Under the pieces are notes generated by a model. The model saw only the letters and a list, made by a program, of their open reading frames with translations. It ran no database searches and was not told where the DNA came from. A stretch of DNA of 64,000 nucleotides from NCBI GenBank assembly GCA_036925085.1, contig JAUPFP010000003.1, positions 3,215,001 through 3,279,000 of the forward strand, in the 5' to 3' direction. The position numbers and the translations under genes were made by a program. Every line of letters begins with the position of its first letter. Within the stretch, counting starts at the first letter, position 1. Shown here in pieces: positions 20,701 through 29,135 of the stretch. Source of the DNA: Brachycybe producta. Its lineage: Eukaryota; Arthropoda; Diplopoda; Playtdesmida; Andrognathidae.

Positions 20701-23700
20701 ATCTCAATTTCTTCTTCATCCTCAGAAGATTCGATCCAAGCATTTTGGCATCTGCAGTGTCCACAACATCTCTTCTTACGCGAAGGTAAGTTTTTCTTCT
20801 TGACAAACGCTGTCATTTCTTTTTCTTTTACAGGTTCCGATTCGGATTCTTCTGGCGATGAGTTACCCATGGACTCCAGGGTGTCTCCAGTCGTTGGAAC
20901 ATTGGGTCCGTCCTTTTGGTAAGTCTCATATAGTGGTCTCAGGTTTGCAACGTTTACAGAGTCCTCCACTAATCTTCCAGCTCGATTCTCGTAACTCAAT
21001 CGGTATACGGTGTCCGATACTTTCGACACAATCGTATATCCCTGTCTCCATTTTGTTAAGAACTTCTTGTTCTGTCCAGGCCTGATTCGCATGTCTCGTA
21101 CAAGTACTTTCTGTCCGATTTGGTACTCGTAAGGCTTCTTATGCCTTTGGTCGTAGTACTTCTTTCGACGATCATGTGCTGCTTTCAGGTTCGCCCTGGC
21201 TGTTCTTAGTTCTTCTTCTTGGCGTTCTTCCGCCTGTTGTCGAACATCCACGAGGTTTCCTGCCTCGTTATCCACAATAACTGGTCGTTCTGGAACTAAG
21301 GTGTCTACTTTAGTTCTGGGCTCCCTCCCAAACATGAGTCTGTACGGCGTAAACTTTGTGGATGAATGTACAGATGAGTTGTACGATTCCAAAACTTCAT
21401 CCAGTTTTGTAGCCCAATCAGTCTGGTTCTTCGCAGGAGTCAGATACTTTTTCATAGTCTGAATAATGCTTTTATTCGTCCTTTCGGCGAGACCATTACT
21501 TTGCGGATGGTAGGCAGTTGTTGTTTCGTGCTCTATCTTGTTTATTTCCAAGAATTCTTGAGTGTTCTTCGCAACAAACGGCGTCCCTCGATCCGAAATG
21601 AGTTTCTCTGGTATCCCGAAGATTCTCTTTACGTCTTTTGATAGGAAGTTCATTACGATTAGTGCGGTTGTGCTTTTTACTGCTTTAGCAACGCAATATC
21701 GAGTGGCGTAATCGACTGCCAGCAAGATATGCTTGTTTCCTCCAACCGACGGTACTAATGGTCCAATGAAATCCATTCCCCAGCAATCACAAGGCTTTCC
21801 AATGGGCATTTCTTGAAGGAACCCTTCAGGTTTCTCCGTACCCAGCTTGTGTAATTGACAAATCTCACATGAGCGCACATATTCGAATATGTCGTGCTTC
21901 ATGTTATTCCAATAAAATCTTTGCCTGGCTCTATTCCAGGTCTTAGTTTGTCCCTCATGACCAGCATCGGGCTCGTCATGGCATAATCTCATTACTTCTG
22001 GGATGAGATGTTTTGGCACCACATTCACGAGTGTGGGTACGGAACTTCCGTGAAACACACAAGCGAACAACTTGTTGTCGTAATCGCAAAACAACTTATG
22101 AAGAGGTGACTCTGGTTGGTTACGCAACTCCTCACGAATCTTCAAAATCTCGGGGTCCAATTTTTGCTCCACCTTCCAATCCCATTGTAAGGTTACATTA
22201 AAGATCACACTGTCATCTAGGTCTTCCGCTTCTGGGATGGCCTTCCAGTTAACAGGCACTCCTGCTGGATATCTTGAGAGGCAATCGGCTTCGATGTGAA
22301 GTTTCCCCTCCTTGTAGATGATTTTGTAGTCGTACTCCTGCATTAGCAGCTGCCAGCGACCAAGTCTTCCTTCTAGACGTGCTGCAGTTTTCATGTAGCA
22401 TAATGCGTGGTGATCCGTCACAATTGTAAAGGGCTTCTGGAACAGGTACGGCCGGAACTTGGTGACTCCATAGATTACTGCTAGGCACTCCTTATCCGTC
22501 GTACTGTAGTTCTTTTCCGCGTCCCTTAGAACTCTGGAGACACTTCCAATGATCTCCTTTCTTCGTTTATCCTCTGACTTCTGGTAAAGCATCGCTCCAA
22601 TTCCGTATCCACAGGCATCAGTATGCATAAATATTGCAGCCTTCGGATCATATACGGCAACCAATGGAGATTTCGACAACATATTCTTTAGCGTGCGGAA
22701 TGCATTCTCGCAATCAACTGACCATTCGAACGGTATATCTTTACCCGTCAGGTCTGACATTGGCTTCGCTATGTTGGCAAATCCAGGTACATGCTTTCGA
22801 TAATAACCCGCCAATCCAAGGAAACTTCTGATTGCGGTTACATTGTCAGGAACTGGGAAGTTCTTTATGGCGACAACCTTATCTGGATCTGGCCGAATTC
22901 CATCAGGCGAGATCAGGTGTCCCAAATACTTCACTTCTTGGAATCCAAAGAAGCATTTCATTGGATGCAACTTCAGGTTTGCTGTCCTCAGCAGGTCCAA
23001 GATAGTTCTCAGTCTTTCCAAAAATTCTTCGAACGTTCTTCCAAACACTACGATGTCGTCAAGGTAGACAAGGCACGTTTCCCATTTGTGCCCGGCGAGT
23101 AGGATGTCCAATGCACGTTGCATAGTGGCAGGAGCGTTTCGGAGTCCGAAAGGCATTCTTACGAACTCGAACAATCCTCGATGAGATGTAAATGCGGTCT
23201 TCTCGATGTCGCTTTCTTCCATCTCGAACTGCCAGTATCCACTCTTCATATCCAGCGTTGCGAAGTAGCATGCTCCTCTCATGGAGTCTAATGCATCATC
23301 AATCCTCGGTAATGGATAAGTGTCTGCCTTTGTAATCGCGTTCAACTTCCGATAATCTACACAGAAACGGTAGGAGCCATCCTTCTTCTTTACAAGGACG
23401 ATGGGCGATGCATACGGCGATTTCGATGGCCTTACAACCCCAGATTTCTTCATCTCCTCTAGCGTCTCATCAATTACGATGCGTTCCCCAGGCCCGCATC
23501 TTCGTAACGTGTCTCGAACAGGTAAATTATCTCCAGTTTCGATCTTGTGTTTGGTCAGATTCGTAGCTCCCAGGTCCTTAGATGAAAAGGCGAAGATCGG
23601 TTGGAACTCCTTCAGTAGGATCGTCAACTCTTCTCTTTGATCATCTGTCAGTTCAGGACCAAGTTGAATTTCTTTTTCAAAATCAACGGGTGCTTCTCCG

Positions 23701-25436
23701 ATGTCTCTAAAGTTTTCCTCTTCGGAAACTTTGCAGGCTTGCTCCTCTTTTAGTTCTTCTAGAAGTTCGAAGTGTCCAATAGTCTCGCGGTCTCCAATCC
23801 CCACGGACTCCAGTGTGGTATTCAGGAGTTGGACTTCCAGTTGTGATGTCCCATTCCCTTGTAGCACACTGCTGGCCACAACGATGCCTTTTCTATTAAA
23901 GAGACTATCGTTCGTTTCAATCATGAGTACTTCGTTTTCCTCAATGATTCGCCCTGCAGCTACTTTGAGGTTCAAAGCCTGGCCCGGATTTAACGTAATC
24001 CTTCCTTGGGCTTTTACGCAGCTTTCCTCTCTAGCTTTTATGGCATAGGAGTTATCCAGATGGCTATTCTGAGCACATCCCTCCTCTTTTAACTCTTTGA
24101 AGAAATTCCAGGGAAGGCTACTACGCGCACTTCCTTTCTTCAACAATTCTCGTGTTCCTTCGTAGAACATCTCATTAGCAAAGTAGATCTTGGAGGTCTT
24201 CATGGAAATGATGAGATCAAACGCAGCTCCCAGGTCTCTCCCCAGCAGTGCTTCTCGTTTTCCATCTATGATGAGCATCCTTGCCGTTACTTGCTTTCCG
24301 TTCAACTCGAACGTTGGCCACAACTGACCCAGTACCTTAATCGGTACCCCTCCTACTGCGCCTAATGCAGGTGCGTTCCGGATTGGTCCATATCGAAGTC
24401 CGTACTCTTTGGCCATTGTGCCTGACAAGATAGTGAACCCAGTTCCGCTATCCGCCAAAAATCGAACTGGTGTGCCGTCAACCTGAATGGTAATCTTGGC
24501 AACATTCTCATCGGGCGTAGTATCTCCTACCTCGATGAGTTCGCATGAGGTGAGTAGGCTGTCTACAGTGATTTCGACACTCTTTCGACAACAAGCCCTA
24601 CTCCTCAATAAATCTCCAACTTCAACGGATTCAATAACCTCGCTGTTCGCAGGGATCCTGCTGGTATCATCTCCTCTACCGATAGCTGCATTTACAATAG
24701 CCTTCTTGGATTTCTTAGCATCAGTTTCGGCCTTGCCCGAGGCAATAACATTGGATGTTACATCTTGAGGGATTTCCTGAGCAACATTGCTTATCCCCGG
24801 TATACACGCCGCAGAATTCTGTTGGGTTCTTCCCTCAATTCCGACTGGCACCGCAGAATTCTGTTGGGTCTCTCCCTCAATTCTGTCTTGATTAACTCCA
24901 GTTTCCATGGCTTCCACAATTCTCTTTGCTTCCTCCAAGCTATTCGCGTAAACTACCATAGCTTTCGTAGGTGACCAGATGATGGGTTCCGGAAATATCT
25001 CCTCGATGATTTCTCCCCTTCGACCAGTATCCTTTCGCAGCTTCTTATTTTTTCGTGAATTCCGTTGTCGTTTTCCATTCGTAATGCCGACTAACAACTC
25101 CGACGATTGCTCAGGGAGTCCTTGAGTGTCCAAATCACATGGTCTCTTCGGTGCTCCAGCCTTTGGTCTAGTTGTGGCGACATTCGAAATGCCGACTAAC
25201 AACTCCGACGATTGCTCAGGGAGTCCTTGAGTGTCCAAATCGCATGGTCTCTTCGGTGCTCCAGCATTCCGTCTAGTTTTAGTGACATTGGTAGCTTCGC
25301 TCACGCCCCTATTCCCCCCCAACAAAGCTTTGTCCACAATGTTTTGGGAATTGGCGATCGCTGTTTCGTTTCGATTTTGTCGTTTTCCAGAGGGTTTTCC
25401 GTTCTTAAAGGGCGGTAGGCCCCTCTTTACTGCCAC
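17748..25436 (-). CDS. pol: pol polyprotein with ~1,050-residue C-terminal extension
   Basis: Encodes the enzymes that copy and integrate the element. The frame is 2,562 codons from a GTG at 25436, but no AUG is seen at the start; entry is most likely by -1 frameshifting from gag. Visible parts by residue: protease DSGT at 329-332 with ALLGRD near 397; reverse transcriptase about 640-830 with YLDD at 791-794; RNase H about 925-1050 (TDACGYG, TDHHAL); integrase zinc finger about 1150-1190 ending CEIC; integrase core D1222, D1282, E1318, spacing D-x59-D-x35-E; a KWRQGY...NVANLRPLY module near 1455-1500. Residues ~1505-2562 are not recognised. They hold a Cys cluster (CCGHCRCQ), acidic and basic low-complexity stretches and a hydrophobic stretch near 1725-1800. 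Most Ty3/gypsy pol proteins are about half this length. A 35-residue unit is duplicated near the N-terminus (25083-25292). Confidence 0.93.
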   Translation of the reverse strand: MAVKRGLPPFKNGKPSGKRQNRNETAIANSQNIVDKALLGGNRGVSEATNVTKTRRNAGAPKRPCDLDTQGLPEQSSELLVGISNVATTRPKAGAPKRPCDLDTQGLPEQSSELLVGITNGKRQRNSRKNKKLRKDTGRRGEIIEEIFPEPIIWSPTKAMVVYANSLEEAKRIVEAMETGVNQDRIEGETQQNSAVPVGIEGRTQQNSAACIPGISNVAQEIPQDVTSNVIASGKAETDAKKSKKAIVNAAIGRGDDTSRIPANSEVIESVEVGDLLRSRACCRKSVEITVDSLLTSCELIEVGDTTPDENVAKITIQVDGTPVRFLADSGTGFTILSGTMAKEYGLRYGPIRNAPALGAVGGVPIKVLGQLWPTFELNGKQVTARMLIIDGKREALLGRDLGAAFDLIISMKTSKIYFANEMFYEGTRELLKKGSARSSLPWNFFKELKEEGCAQNSHLDNSYAIKAREESCVKAQGRITLNPGQALNLKVAAGRIIEENEVLMIETNDSLFNRKGIVVASSVLQGNGTSQLEVQLLNTTLESVGIGDRETIGHFELLEELKEEQACKVSEEENFRDIGEAPVDFEKEIQLGPELTDDQREELTILLKEFQPIFAFSSKDLGATNLTKHKIETGDNLPVRDTLRRCGPGERIVIDETLEEMKKSGVVRPSKSPYASPIVLVKKKDGSYRFCVDYRKLNAITKADTYPLPRIDDALDSMRGACYFATLDMKSGYWQFEMEESDIEKTAFTSHRGLFEFVRMPFGLRNAPATMQRALDILLAGHKWETCLVYLDDIVVFGRTFEEFLERLRTILDLLRTANLKLHPMKCFFGFQEVKYLGHLISPDGIRPDPDKVVAIKNFPVPDNVTAIRSFLGLAGYYRKHVPGFANIAKPMSDLTGKDIPFEWSVDCENAFRTLKNMLSKSPLVAVYDPKAAIFMHTDACGYGIGAMLYQKSEDKRRKEIIGSVSRVLRDAEKNYSTTDKECLAVIYGVTKFRPYLFQKPFTIVTDHHALCYMKTAARLEGRLGRWQLLMQEYDYKIIYKEGKLHIEADCLSRYPAGVPVNWKAIPEAEDLDDSVIFNVTLQWDWKVEQKLDPEILKIREELRNQPESPLHKLFCDYDNKLFACVFHGSSVPTLVNVVPKHLIPEVMRLCHDEPDAGHEGQTKTWNRARQRFYWNNMKHDIFEYVRSCEICQLHKLGTEKPEGFLQEMPIGKPCDCWGMDFIGPLVPSVGGNKHILLAVDYATRYCVAKAVKSTTALIVMNFLSKDVKRIFGIPEKLISDRGTPFVAKNTQEFLEINKIEHETTTAYHPQSNGLAERTNKSIIQTMKKYLTPAKNQTDWATKLDEVLESYNSSVHSSTKFTPYRLMFGREPRTKVDTLVPERPVIVDNEAGNLVDVRQQAEERQEEELRTARANLKAAHDRRKKYYDQRHKKPYEYQIGQKVLVRDMRIRPGQNKKFLTKWRQGYTIVSKVSDTVYRLSYENRAGRLVEDSVNVANLRPLYETYQKDGPNVPTTGDTLESMGNSSPEESESEPVKEKEMTAFVKKKNLPSRKKRCCGHCRCQNAWIESSEDEEEIEIITKAIRKHSDRNVEIRRKMAADDNQQQFSYLPGEDAMKFTREYGNKTNFTMETIGFVEEISEIPKETMKIDEKDVNSPMEFQMEVKNAEVIDETTKMDDDIDASDATDGNDVPNEEVNRERSMTLPSIEETRGRRDTLSEMSTSLAPLWIRVLLFIFFTTDSCAHVLSTCTGTIFWHLYHILDFFTVIGHFSKRYRFYLDCFTKTSSKFSLIAKNIGSFILFVQIFNKENEEKSKDGSKEVRRSQEKHVNFGLRDPNTFPLSFSKRSTTMQSPLENLYEEVATTRQGWGHGVRGPTLQGRAHKRGRYFERQNEIRPSSIVPIEGGSKLIFDTAAVALEKEIEDGLWDHAIVPSLTKQQKKRQSEKILPGVVGAGQPNFFNAIRPGEFAPGGAEPKNWGKEGDPNDTSEWTPADWERHGRRNRPPVPHRSLNEIWDSKGRYVPRSQALKDAEKAYQELVEPEAVKTKDRLHTLKRPAPVECPAAAPVIEPNQRKKNKLSKRHREAKKRREAGLAESCDAHLPPKRVVESLTQGPVITIRNTHDEDNDVLYIDTDDEELPGARPEEEARGVETAVPPPPKIYAKLATSEHKEITVMEDPRDNYHAQLRLLVDIAVEYHLRGLALVDQVYETFDGERIILYDGRIMDCKGTALPIEIGNSGPTEDLLVRGVRRWRQPRPLVERNRPSRGLRTQLRSEVKSFFHQAPKNTVVLRDVRPRESGLYRDDITMMEPKTTVRSDKEAPGSPRASITSPVTIKVGSETKMETTDEPKIEPSQATGAIPKRPVKERLGSVVKTPTDSMETSGPRNIAHPHRSTRGDETTLNNLCVHWQRKRTPRHQLYLGLFEWDETPPRNRIPKGPKTFLIGLVVCSRPTILVIAVEHRDIMVFHYEEDIRIREVEDGIMKWTRTFLQWSPQASIRLTGRPVRCPHFHDDRPHLLFDAATSYAEGRRSYRQCRGSSDAAIILEGALRRSPESPANGWAEAEY
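25083..25292 (-). repeat. 105-bp in-frame tandem duplication in pol
   Basis: Two adjacent 105-bp units (25083-25187, 25188-25292) encode the same 35-residue block containing GAPKRPCDLDTQGLPEQSSE. A shorter repeat with TQQNSA occurs downstream in the protein. It lies before the protease in a region without a known fold. Confidence 0.9.
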
Positions 25437-25441
25437 CCTTT

Positions 25442-25451
25442 CTAGTTTAAA
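25442..25451 (-). promoter_or_regulatory. probable -1 ribosomal frameshift site, gag-pol
   Basis: The heptamer T TTA AAC, phased to gag, is followed directly by the gag stop TAG. A -1 slip there continues in the pol frame, which is open from this point. -1 frameshifting at X XXY YYZ heptamers is a known strategy of retroelements. The downstream RNA structure was not evaluated. Confidence 0.75.
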
Positions 25452-27136
25452 TCAGCCGGGTTTTCCTCTTGCAGGAACTTCTTCTGCCCGTTCTCGCTGA
25501 CGACAAAATACTGCTGGCCATTTCTTCCAGTGGCCATTCCATGTTGAACAAGTCCAACGGTTCCATCCGCAACTACTTTCTTTGGGCAGTTTCTTGAAAA
25601 GTGACCCTTCTCGTGACAGTGATAACACTCTACTGTGCTGAGATCTTTCGGGGTTTTACTTCCATCTTGCGTTTGCTGACCATTGTAGTTCTTCTTCTGC
25701 GGATATCTCTGGTTCCATTTACGACCTTGTTGCTGATTCGAGTTCTGGTTGGTCTTCTGTTGCGTTTGGTTATTTGAATTTGATGGAGTCGAGTGGTTCG
25801 TTGGGTCCGCTTGATCTTGAGTAACAACCGCGTAAGAACGTCCTCCGTCCATTACTGCTTGCGTCTGTTTGGCATTTTGGCGTTGGTTATTCTTCTGTGG
25901 ACCCTTGGAGACCTGGGTCGTCGTTTGTTGACCCATCGTTCCTTCCGGTATCCATAACCCATCAGCCATCAAAACTTCCTCGGTATCCTTGATATATGTC
26001 GTGTACAGCTTCAGATTGCTATTCGGCGCATTCTGTGTAGCATTACGTATAATCGGATGAAGTTTCTGCCGAAATTCCACAATCCGGTATTTGTCGGTTA
26101 CCCCCGGTAACACTTTTCTACTCAAGTCAAGGTAGCGACCCAAAAACTGATTGGTGTCCTCTCCTTTCCTTTGGAGCATGGTATCCAACCTCAGCTTCAG
26201 TTGCACTAACTCGTCTCGACGTCCAAATCTTTCAATTAACTCGCTCCGTATGAAGTCCCACGTGGTCTTTCCTCGATTTTCTTTGTAGAAATTGGATAAC
26301 CAACGTACTACGTCCCCTTCTACCGCCTTACGTAGGTAGTAGGTCTTGTGGACGTTGCTCCAGTCCTCCAGATCTGCGATACTCTCGTAGTCCTCCAGAA
26401 AGGTGTATACAGACGTCAATCCTTTGAAGGTCTCCAGATTCCGGAGTGGGTGAAGACTCTTGTACTTCCCATCCAGCTCCTCACAGGTCCGATGACGATT
26501 GCAAATTGGATTTCCTTCCAGCTCTTCTACGCTGGGATCCTCACTTGTTAGGCTTTCATCCTCTAGCTGGTCCGGGTTCTCTCTCCGTCGAATAGGAGTC
26601 TCAGGTAGGCGACCTCTCTGGGTCCCTCCACTCTTCTTCAGCATGAGCGGCGTCTGGAATACATTAACCTGTCTTAGGTTTTCAGCGTGGGCCGACGAGG
26701 GCTCCCCTTCAGTGTCCAATCCAGGAATCACTGTATGACGCTGAGATTCAGCGTGGGCCGACGAGGGCTCCACTCCGGTATCCACTTCTCGGACTACCGT
26801 ATGACGCTGAACTGTACTTACACCACGCCCGCTCCGGAGTAACATCGATCCTGATGGTTGCTGGGCTTCGAACCAGGCCATCAGTCTCTCCCGTCTTTCA
26901 GCACTTAGATTTTGAAGGATACCTTCAAGTGGATCTTCTCCATCCATTTGGTTTGTATCGTCCTTCTCCCGTGTCTTCGACTTCGATTTCGGTCTGCCTT
27001 TCTTTCCTTTACCACCTGGTGTAACTCCGACATCATTGGTATTCTCTACTGGATCTGTAGTGAGGTACCCCGCACCTCCACCATTTTGTAACATCCCCGT
27101 TTCCGTCGGGTTAGTAGAGTGATCTCTGCTAGCCAT
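25442..27136 (-). CDS. gag: gag structural protein
   Basis: 564 residues. It would form the particle that packages element RNA in the cytoplasm. The first ~200 residues are hydrophilic, with a lysine-rich stretch (KGKKGRPKSKSK) and a 22-residue duplication around SSAHAE. Residues ~225-395 read like a retrotransposon capsid (WLSNFY, ELIERFG, FLGRYLDLSRKVLPG). A Q/N-rich linker follows, then one zinc knuckle near 503-516, C-x2-C-x4-H-x4-C (CYHCHEKGHFSRNC). The AUG at 27136 lies in the 5' LTR, so residues 1-16 are LTR-encoded and the primer-binding site lies within the frame. A second AUG (codon 15) is also in the LTR. The stop codon directly follows U UUA AAC. Confidence 0.92.
   Translation of the reverse strand: MASRDHSTNPTETGMLQNGGGAGYLTTDPVENTNDVGVTPGGKGKKGRPKSKSKTREKDDTNQMDGEDPLEGILQNLSAERRERLMAWFEAQQPSGSMLLRSGRGVSTVQRHTVVREVDTGVEPSSAHAESQRHTVIPGLDTEGEPSSAHAENLRQVNVFQTPLMLKKSGGTQRGRLPETPIRRRENPDQLEDESLTSEDPSVEELEGNPICNRHRTCEELDGKYKSLHPLRNLETFKGLTSVYTFLEDYESIADLEDWSNVHKTYYLRKAVEGDVVRWLSNFYKENRGKTTWDFIRSELIERFGRRDELVQLKLRLDTMLQRKGEDTNQFLGRYLDLSRKVLPGVTDKYRIVEFRQKLHPIIRNATQNAPNSNLKLYTTYIKDTEEVLMADGLWIPEGTMGQQTTTQVSKGPQKNNQRQNAKQTQAVMDGGRSYAVVTQDQADPTNHSTPSNSNNQTQQKTNQNSNQQQGRKWNQRYPQKKNYNGQQTQDGSKTPKDLSTVECYHCHEKGHFSRNCPKKVVADGTVGLVQHGMATGRNGQQYFVVSENGQKKFLQEENPADLN
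26681..26812 (-). repeat. 66-bp in-frame duplication in gag
   Basis: The block TTCAGCGTGGGCCGACGAGG starts at 26681 and again at 26747, giving two 22-residue units (RHTV...EPSSAHAE). Confidence 0.85.
27066..27083 (-). other. probable primer-binding site
   Basis: Three bases after the 5' LTR the minus strand reads TGGTGGAGGTGCGGGGTA, which starts with TGG as a tRNA-CCA complement should. The matching tRNA 3' end would be TACCCCGCACCTCCACCA; I could not assign it to a tRNA. Confidence 0.6.
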
Positions 27137-27934
27137 CTAGAAGTGTCGAGTGGATGTTGATGATTAAGTCTTTCGGTCTATTGGCTCCTGTGTTGCTACT
27201 TAACCACCAGGGACACAAGGGTCGGTACCTCAGGAGACCTGTGGTAGAGAATATTGTAGAGATGTCGTCTTACACTCGGCTGCTGGAGACTTCGTTGTCC
27301 GGTGGAAACATCGGCTACGTGGCGGCTATAATTCTAAGTCCCACTCCCATAAAATGACTGAGTCCACACATTGAATTCGTATGATGAAAATGCTCTTTTA
27401 TTCAATAAACAGAGAGTCCTGTAGATTGAGAGATATCGCATCGGTCTTAAGCATAAAGACGGTCTGTCCGATCTGCCTGATCTATCCGATCTGTCCTCTC
27501 AATCTACAACCTCTTGTATTTATACTCCAAATACAATATAAACATCTGATTATGATAACAAAGGCTCCAGGTGTGTCCAAGTCTCTTGGACACACTCGGA
27601 CCTAGAAGTGAACTATCACTTGACAAGAAAACGAAAACATCTATAAGATGTATAAATTATAACAATACAGAAGGATGTACGATCATCCTCCTATTAACAA
27701 TTTGTAAAGATTCTCACGTCCAAAAGTTCTGCATCGATGGTTCTTCTAGGATCTATCCTATTAACCATCGATGTAGTACTTTTGGGCTATTCTTCTCATC
27801 TTGGAGGGCAGGGAGTCATCGTCGTAATGACCTCCCGGCCACCCCCAAGCATGAGGTGAGAACCTTTCATCGATACAACTTGATTACAGGGTGTTTACAA
27901 AAACGGACGAATTCCAAACGGTGAATTCGTTACA
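27087..27934 (-). repeat. 5' LTR of the retrotransposon
   Basis: 848 bp, same as 16455-17302. TATAAATA at 27524-27517 predicts transcript starts near 27490. AATAAA is at 27402-27397. The last 50 bp encode the first residues of gag. Several AUGs lie between the predicted start and the gag AUG, so gag is not the first AUG. Confidence 0.95.
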
Positions 27935-28126
27935 ATATTGAGTTAATACTTAAATTTAATTCAATAAACTATTTCAGACAAAATATTGATTTAGTATTTC
28001 AATTTTAAAATATTAATAATAAAGTCAATTTTTATTTGGTGTTCCTGTCCTTAACTGGATTCCGTATAAATTCACCTAAACACATTTAATTTCAATTCAT
28101 TTAACTCATGTGTGTGTACACGGTAT
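27935..28126 (+). repeat. family B, second of the pair, right part
   Basis: Continues from ATATTGAGTTAATACTT to GTGTGTACACGGTAT. Together with 16332-16454 it makes one family B copy of normal length, counting the ATAT duplication once. Confidence 0.9.
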
Positions 28127-28317
28127 TAAATTAAATTAAGGTTATTTATTTTGTCCACAAAAGATTTTATTTTAAAAACTTCTATAACTCCTAATTAACT
28201 TATAACTCCCATTCTGTCTTTCAGGTGCAAAATGAACAGAAATCTTAAATTGTGTTTTAGAAACTAGAAGGGTAGTTTTATCATTTATGGTGATTTTTAA
28301 AATGTAAAACTAGGGCT
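28127..28317 (+). repeat. spacer with family C fragment
   Basis: CCCATTCTGTCTTTCAGGTG then TTTTAGAAACTAGAAGGGTA marks one family C arm; the mirrored arm is missing. Confidence 0.6.
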
Positions 28318-28620
28318 ATCGATATTTTTGAAAAATCGAAATCGGTCCGATATTTTTTTAAATCGATTTTAACGATATATCGAAAAATCGAATAAAAATA
28401 AAATTATCGAAAAAGTGAAAAAAAAATCAAAATATCGAAAAAATGAAGAAAAATCGAAAAAAAAATAAAATATTGAAAAATGAAGAAAAATAAAAAAAAA
28501 ATCGAAAATTTCAAAATATTGAAACAAATCGAAATATCGAAAAACCGAAAGTGCGAACCCAAAGCAGTTGCTGCTTGCTGTTGCTGCTAATAGCAAGCAG
28601 CAACCAGCGGCTTGTAAACC
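28318..28620 (+). repeat. ATCGAAAAA-rich repeat, possible element end
   Basis: It starts CTAGGGCTATCGATATTTTT, then many ATCGAAAAA and ATGAAGAAAA units to about 28550. A small hairpin GTTGCTGCTTGCT...AGCAAGCAGCAAC follows. The start is reminiscent of hAT termini, but no matching other end was found. Confidence 0.4.
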
Positions 28621-29074
28621 AGCCTAGTGTGAATGCGCCTTAAAAGTGCAATGATATACATGTGGCTTAATTCTCAGAGCTGTTTGGATTGGTTGCTGGT
28701 GACGATGTTAATACCCCGTGTTTTAAACCCTTCAAACCCCTACAACCCCTTATGACGTGTCCGCAAACACTGTTTATTTCCCCATCTACTAAATAAGGGG
28801 CTTGTAAAATAGACAATAATAAAAAAGCGCAAAGTAAACTAACTTTAGCTCTCTTTCTTTTTATATATTTTAAATTAAACAAACAACCACCGAAAATTGT
28901 GTTTTCTTTATTCAAAAACATGAATCAAGACACAACGAGTTTCACACCATCTAGTGACAGATGAGTGTTTTAAAAAGTAGAATAAGCTTCATACTTAGAA
29001 ATATTTCTACTTCATGTTAGGCTTATGTTAGGCTTAAGATGGTTTTATTTTATGAACAGCTAGCTGAATTTCGA
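28621..29074. other. unassigned stretch
   Basis: No gene was seen. CACCATCTAGTGACAG at about 28946 is another CTCF-like motif. Confidence 0.4.
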
Positions 29075-29135
29075 ACTCTTGATTATTCTGCCAGTCAAAA
29101 GTGTCAAAATGAAGCGAAACTATGAAGTGTTTTAG
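29075..29135 (+). repeat. family C, part left of a MITE
   Basis: TCTTGATTATTCTGCCAG...AAGTGTTTTAG is the outer arm of family C. It continues as AAACTAGAAGGGTAAGCTCA after the MITE. Confidence 0.75.

Larger units (their letters stand above)
16455..27934 (-). mobile_element. Ty3/gypsy LTR retrotransposon, apparently whole and young
   Basis: 11,480 bp, minus strand. Parts in order of transcription: 5' LTR (27087-27934), primer-binding site, gag, pol, a long unrecognised coding extension, purine tract, 3' LTR (16455-17302). The domain order protease, reverse transcriptase, RNase H, integrase places it in Ty3/gypsy. Flanks are ATAT at 16451-16454 and 27935-27938. The site GAAAATATTGAGTTAA is found uninterrupted in other family B copies (for example 10910 and 49672), which confirms the boundaries. 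No breaks were seen in gag or pol, and the LTRs look identical, so insertion is recent. At 11.5 kb it is long for the group because of the region after the integrase. The clade within Ty3/gypsy was not determined. Confidence 0.95.

Noticed and set aside
25434-25436. GTG as an independent start codon for pol
   Set aside because: GTG is not a usual eukaryotic start, and the frame is open upstream to the U UUA AAC heptamer, so frameshifting from gag is the simpler reading.
18042-25500. Many plus-strand frames of 60-130 residues
   Set aside because: They lie opposite gag and pol and show no domain of their own; they are shadows of the real minus-strand frames.
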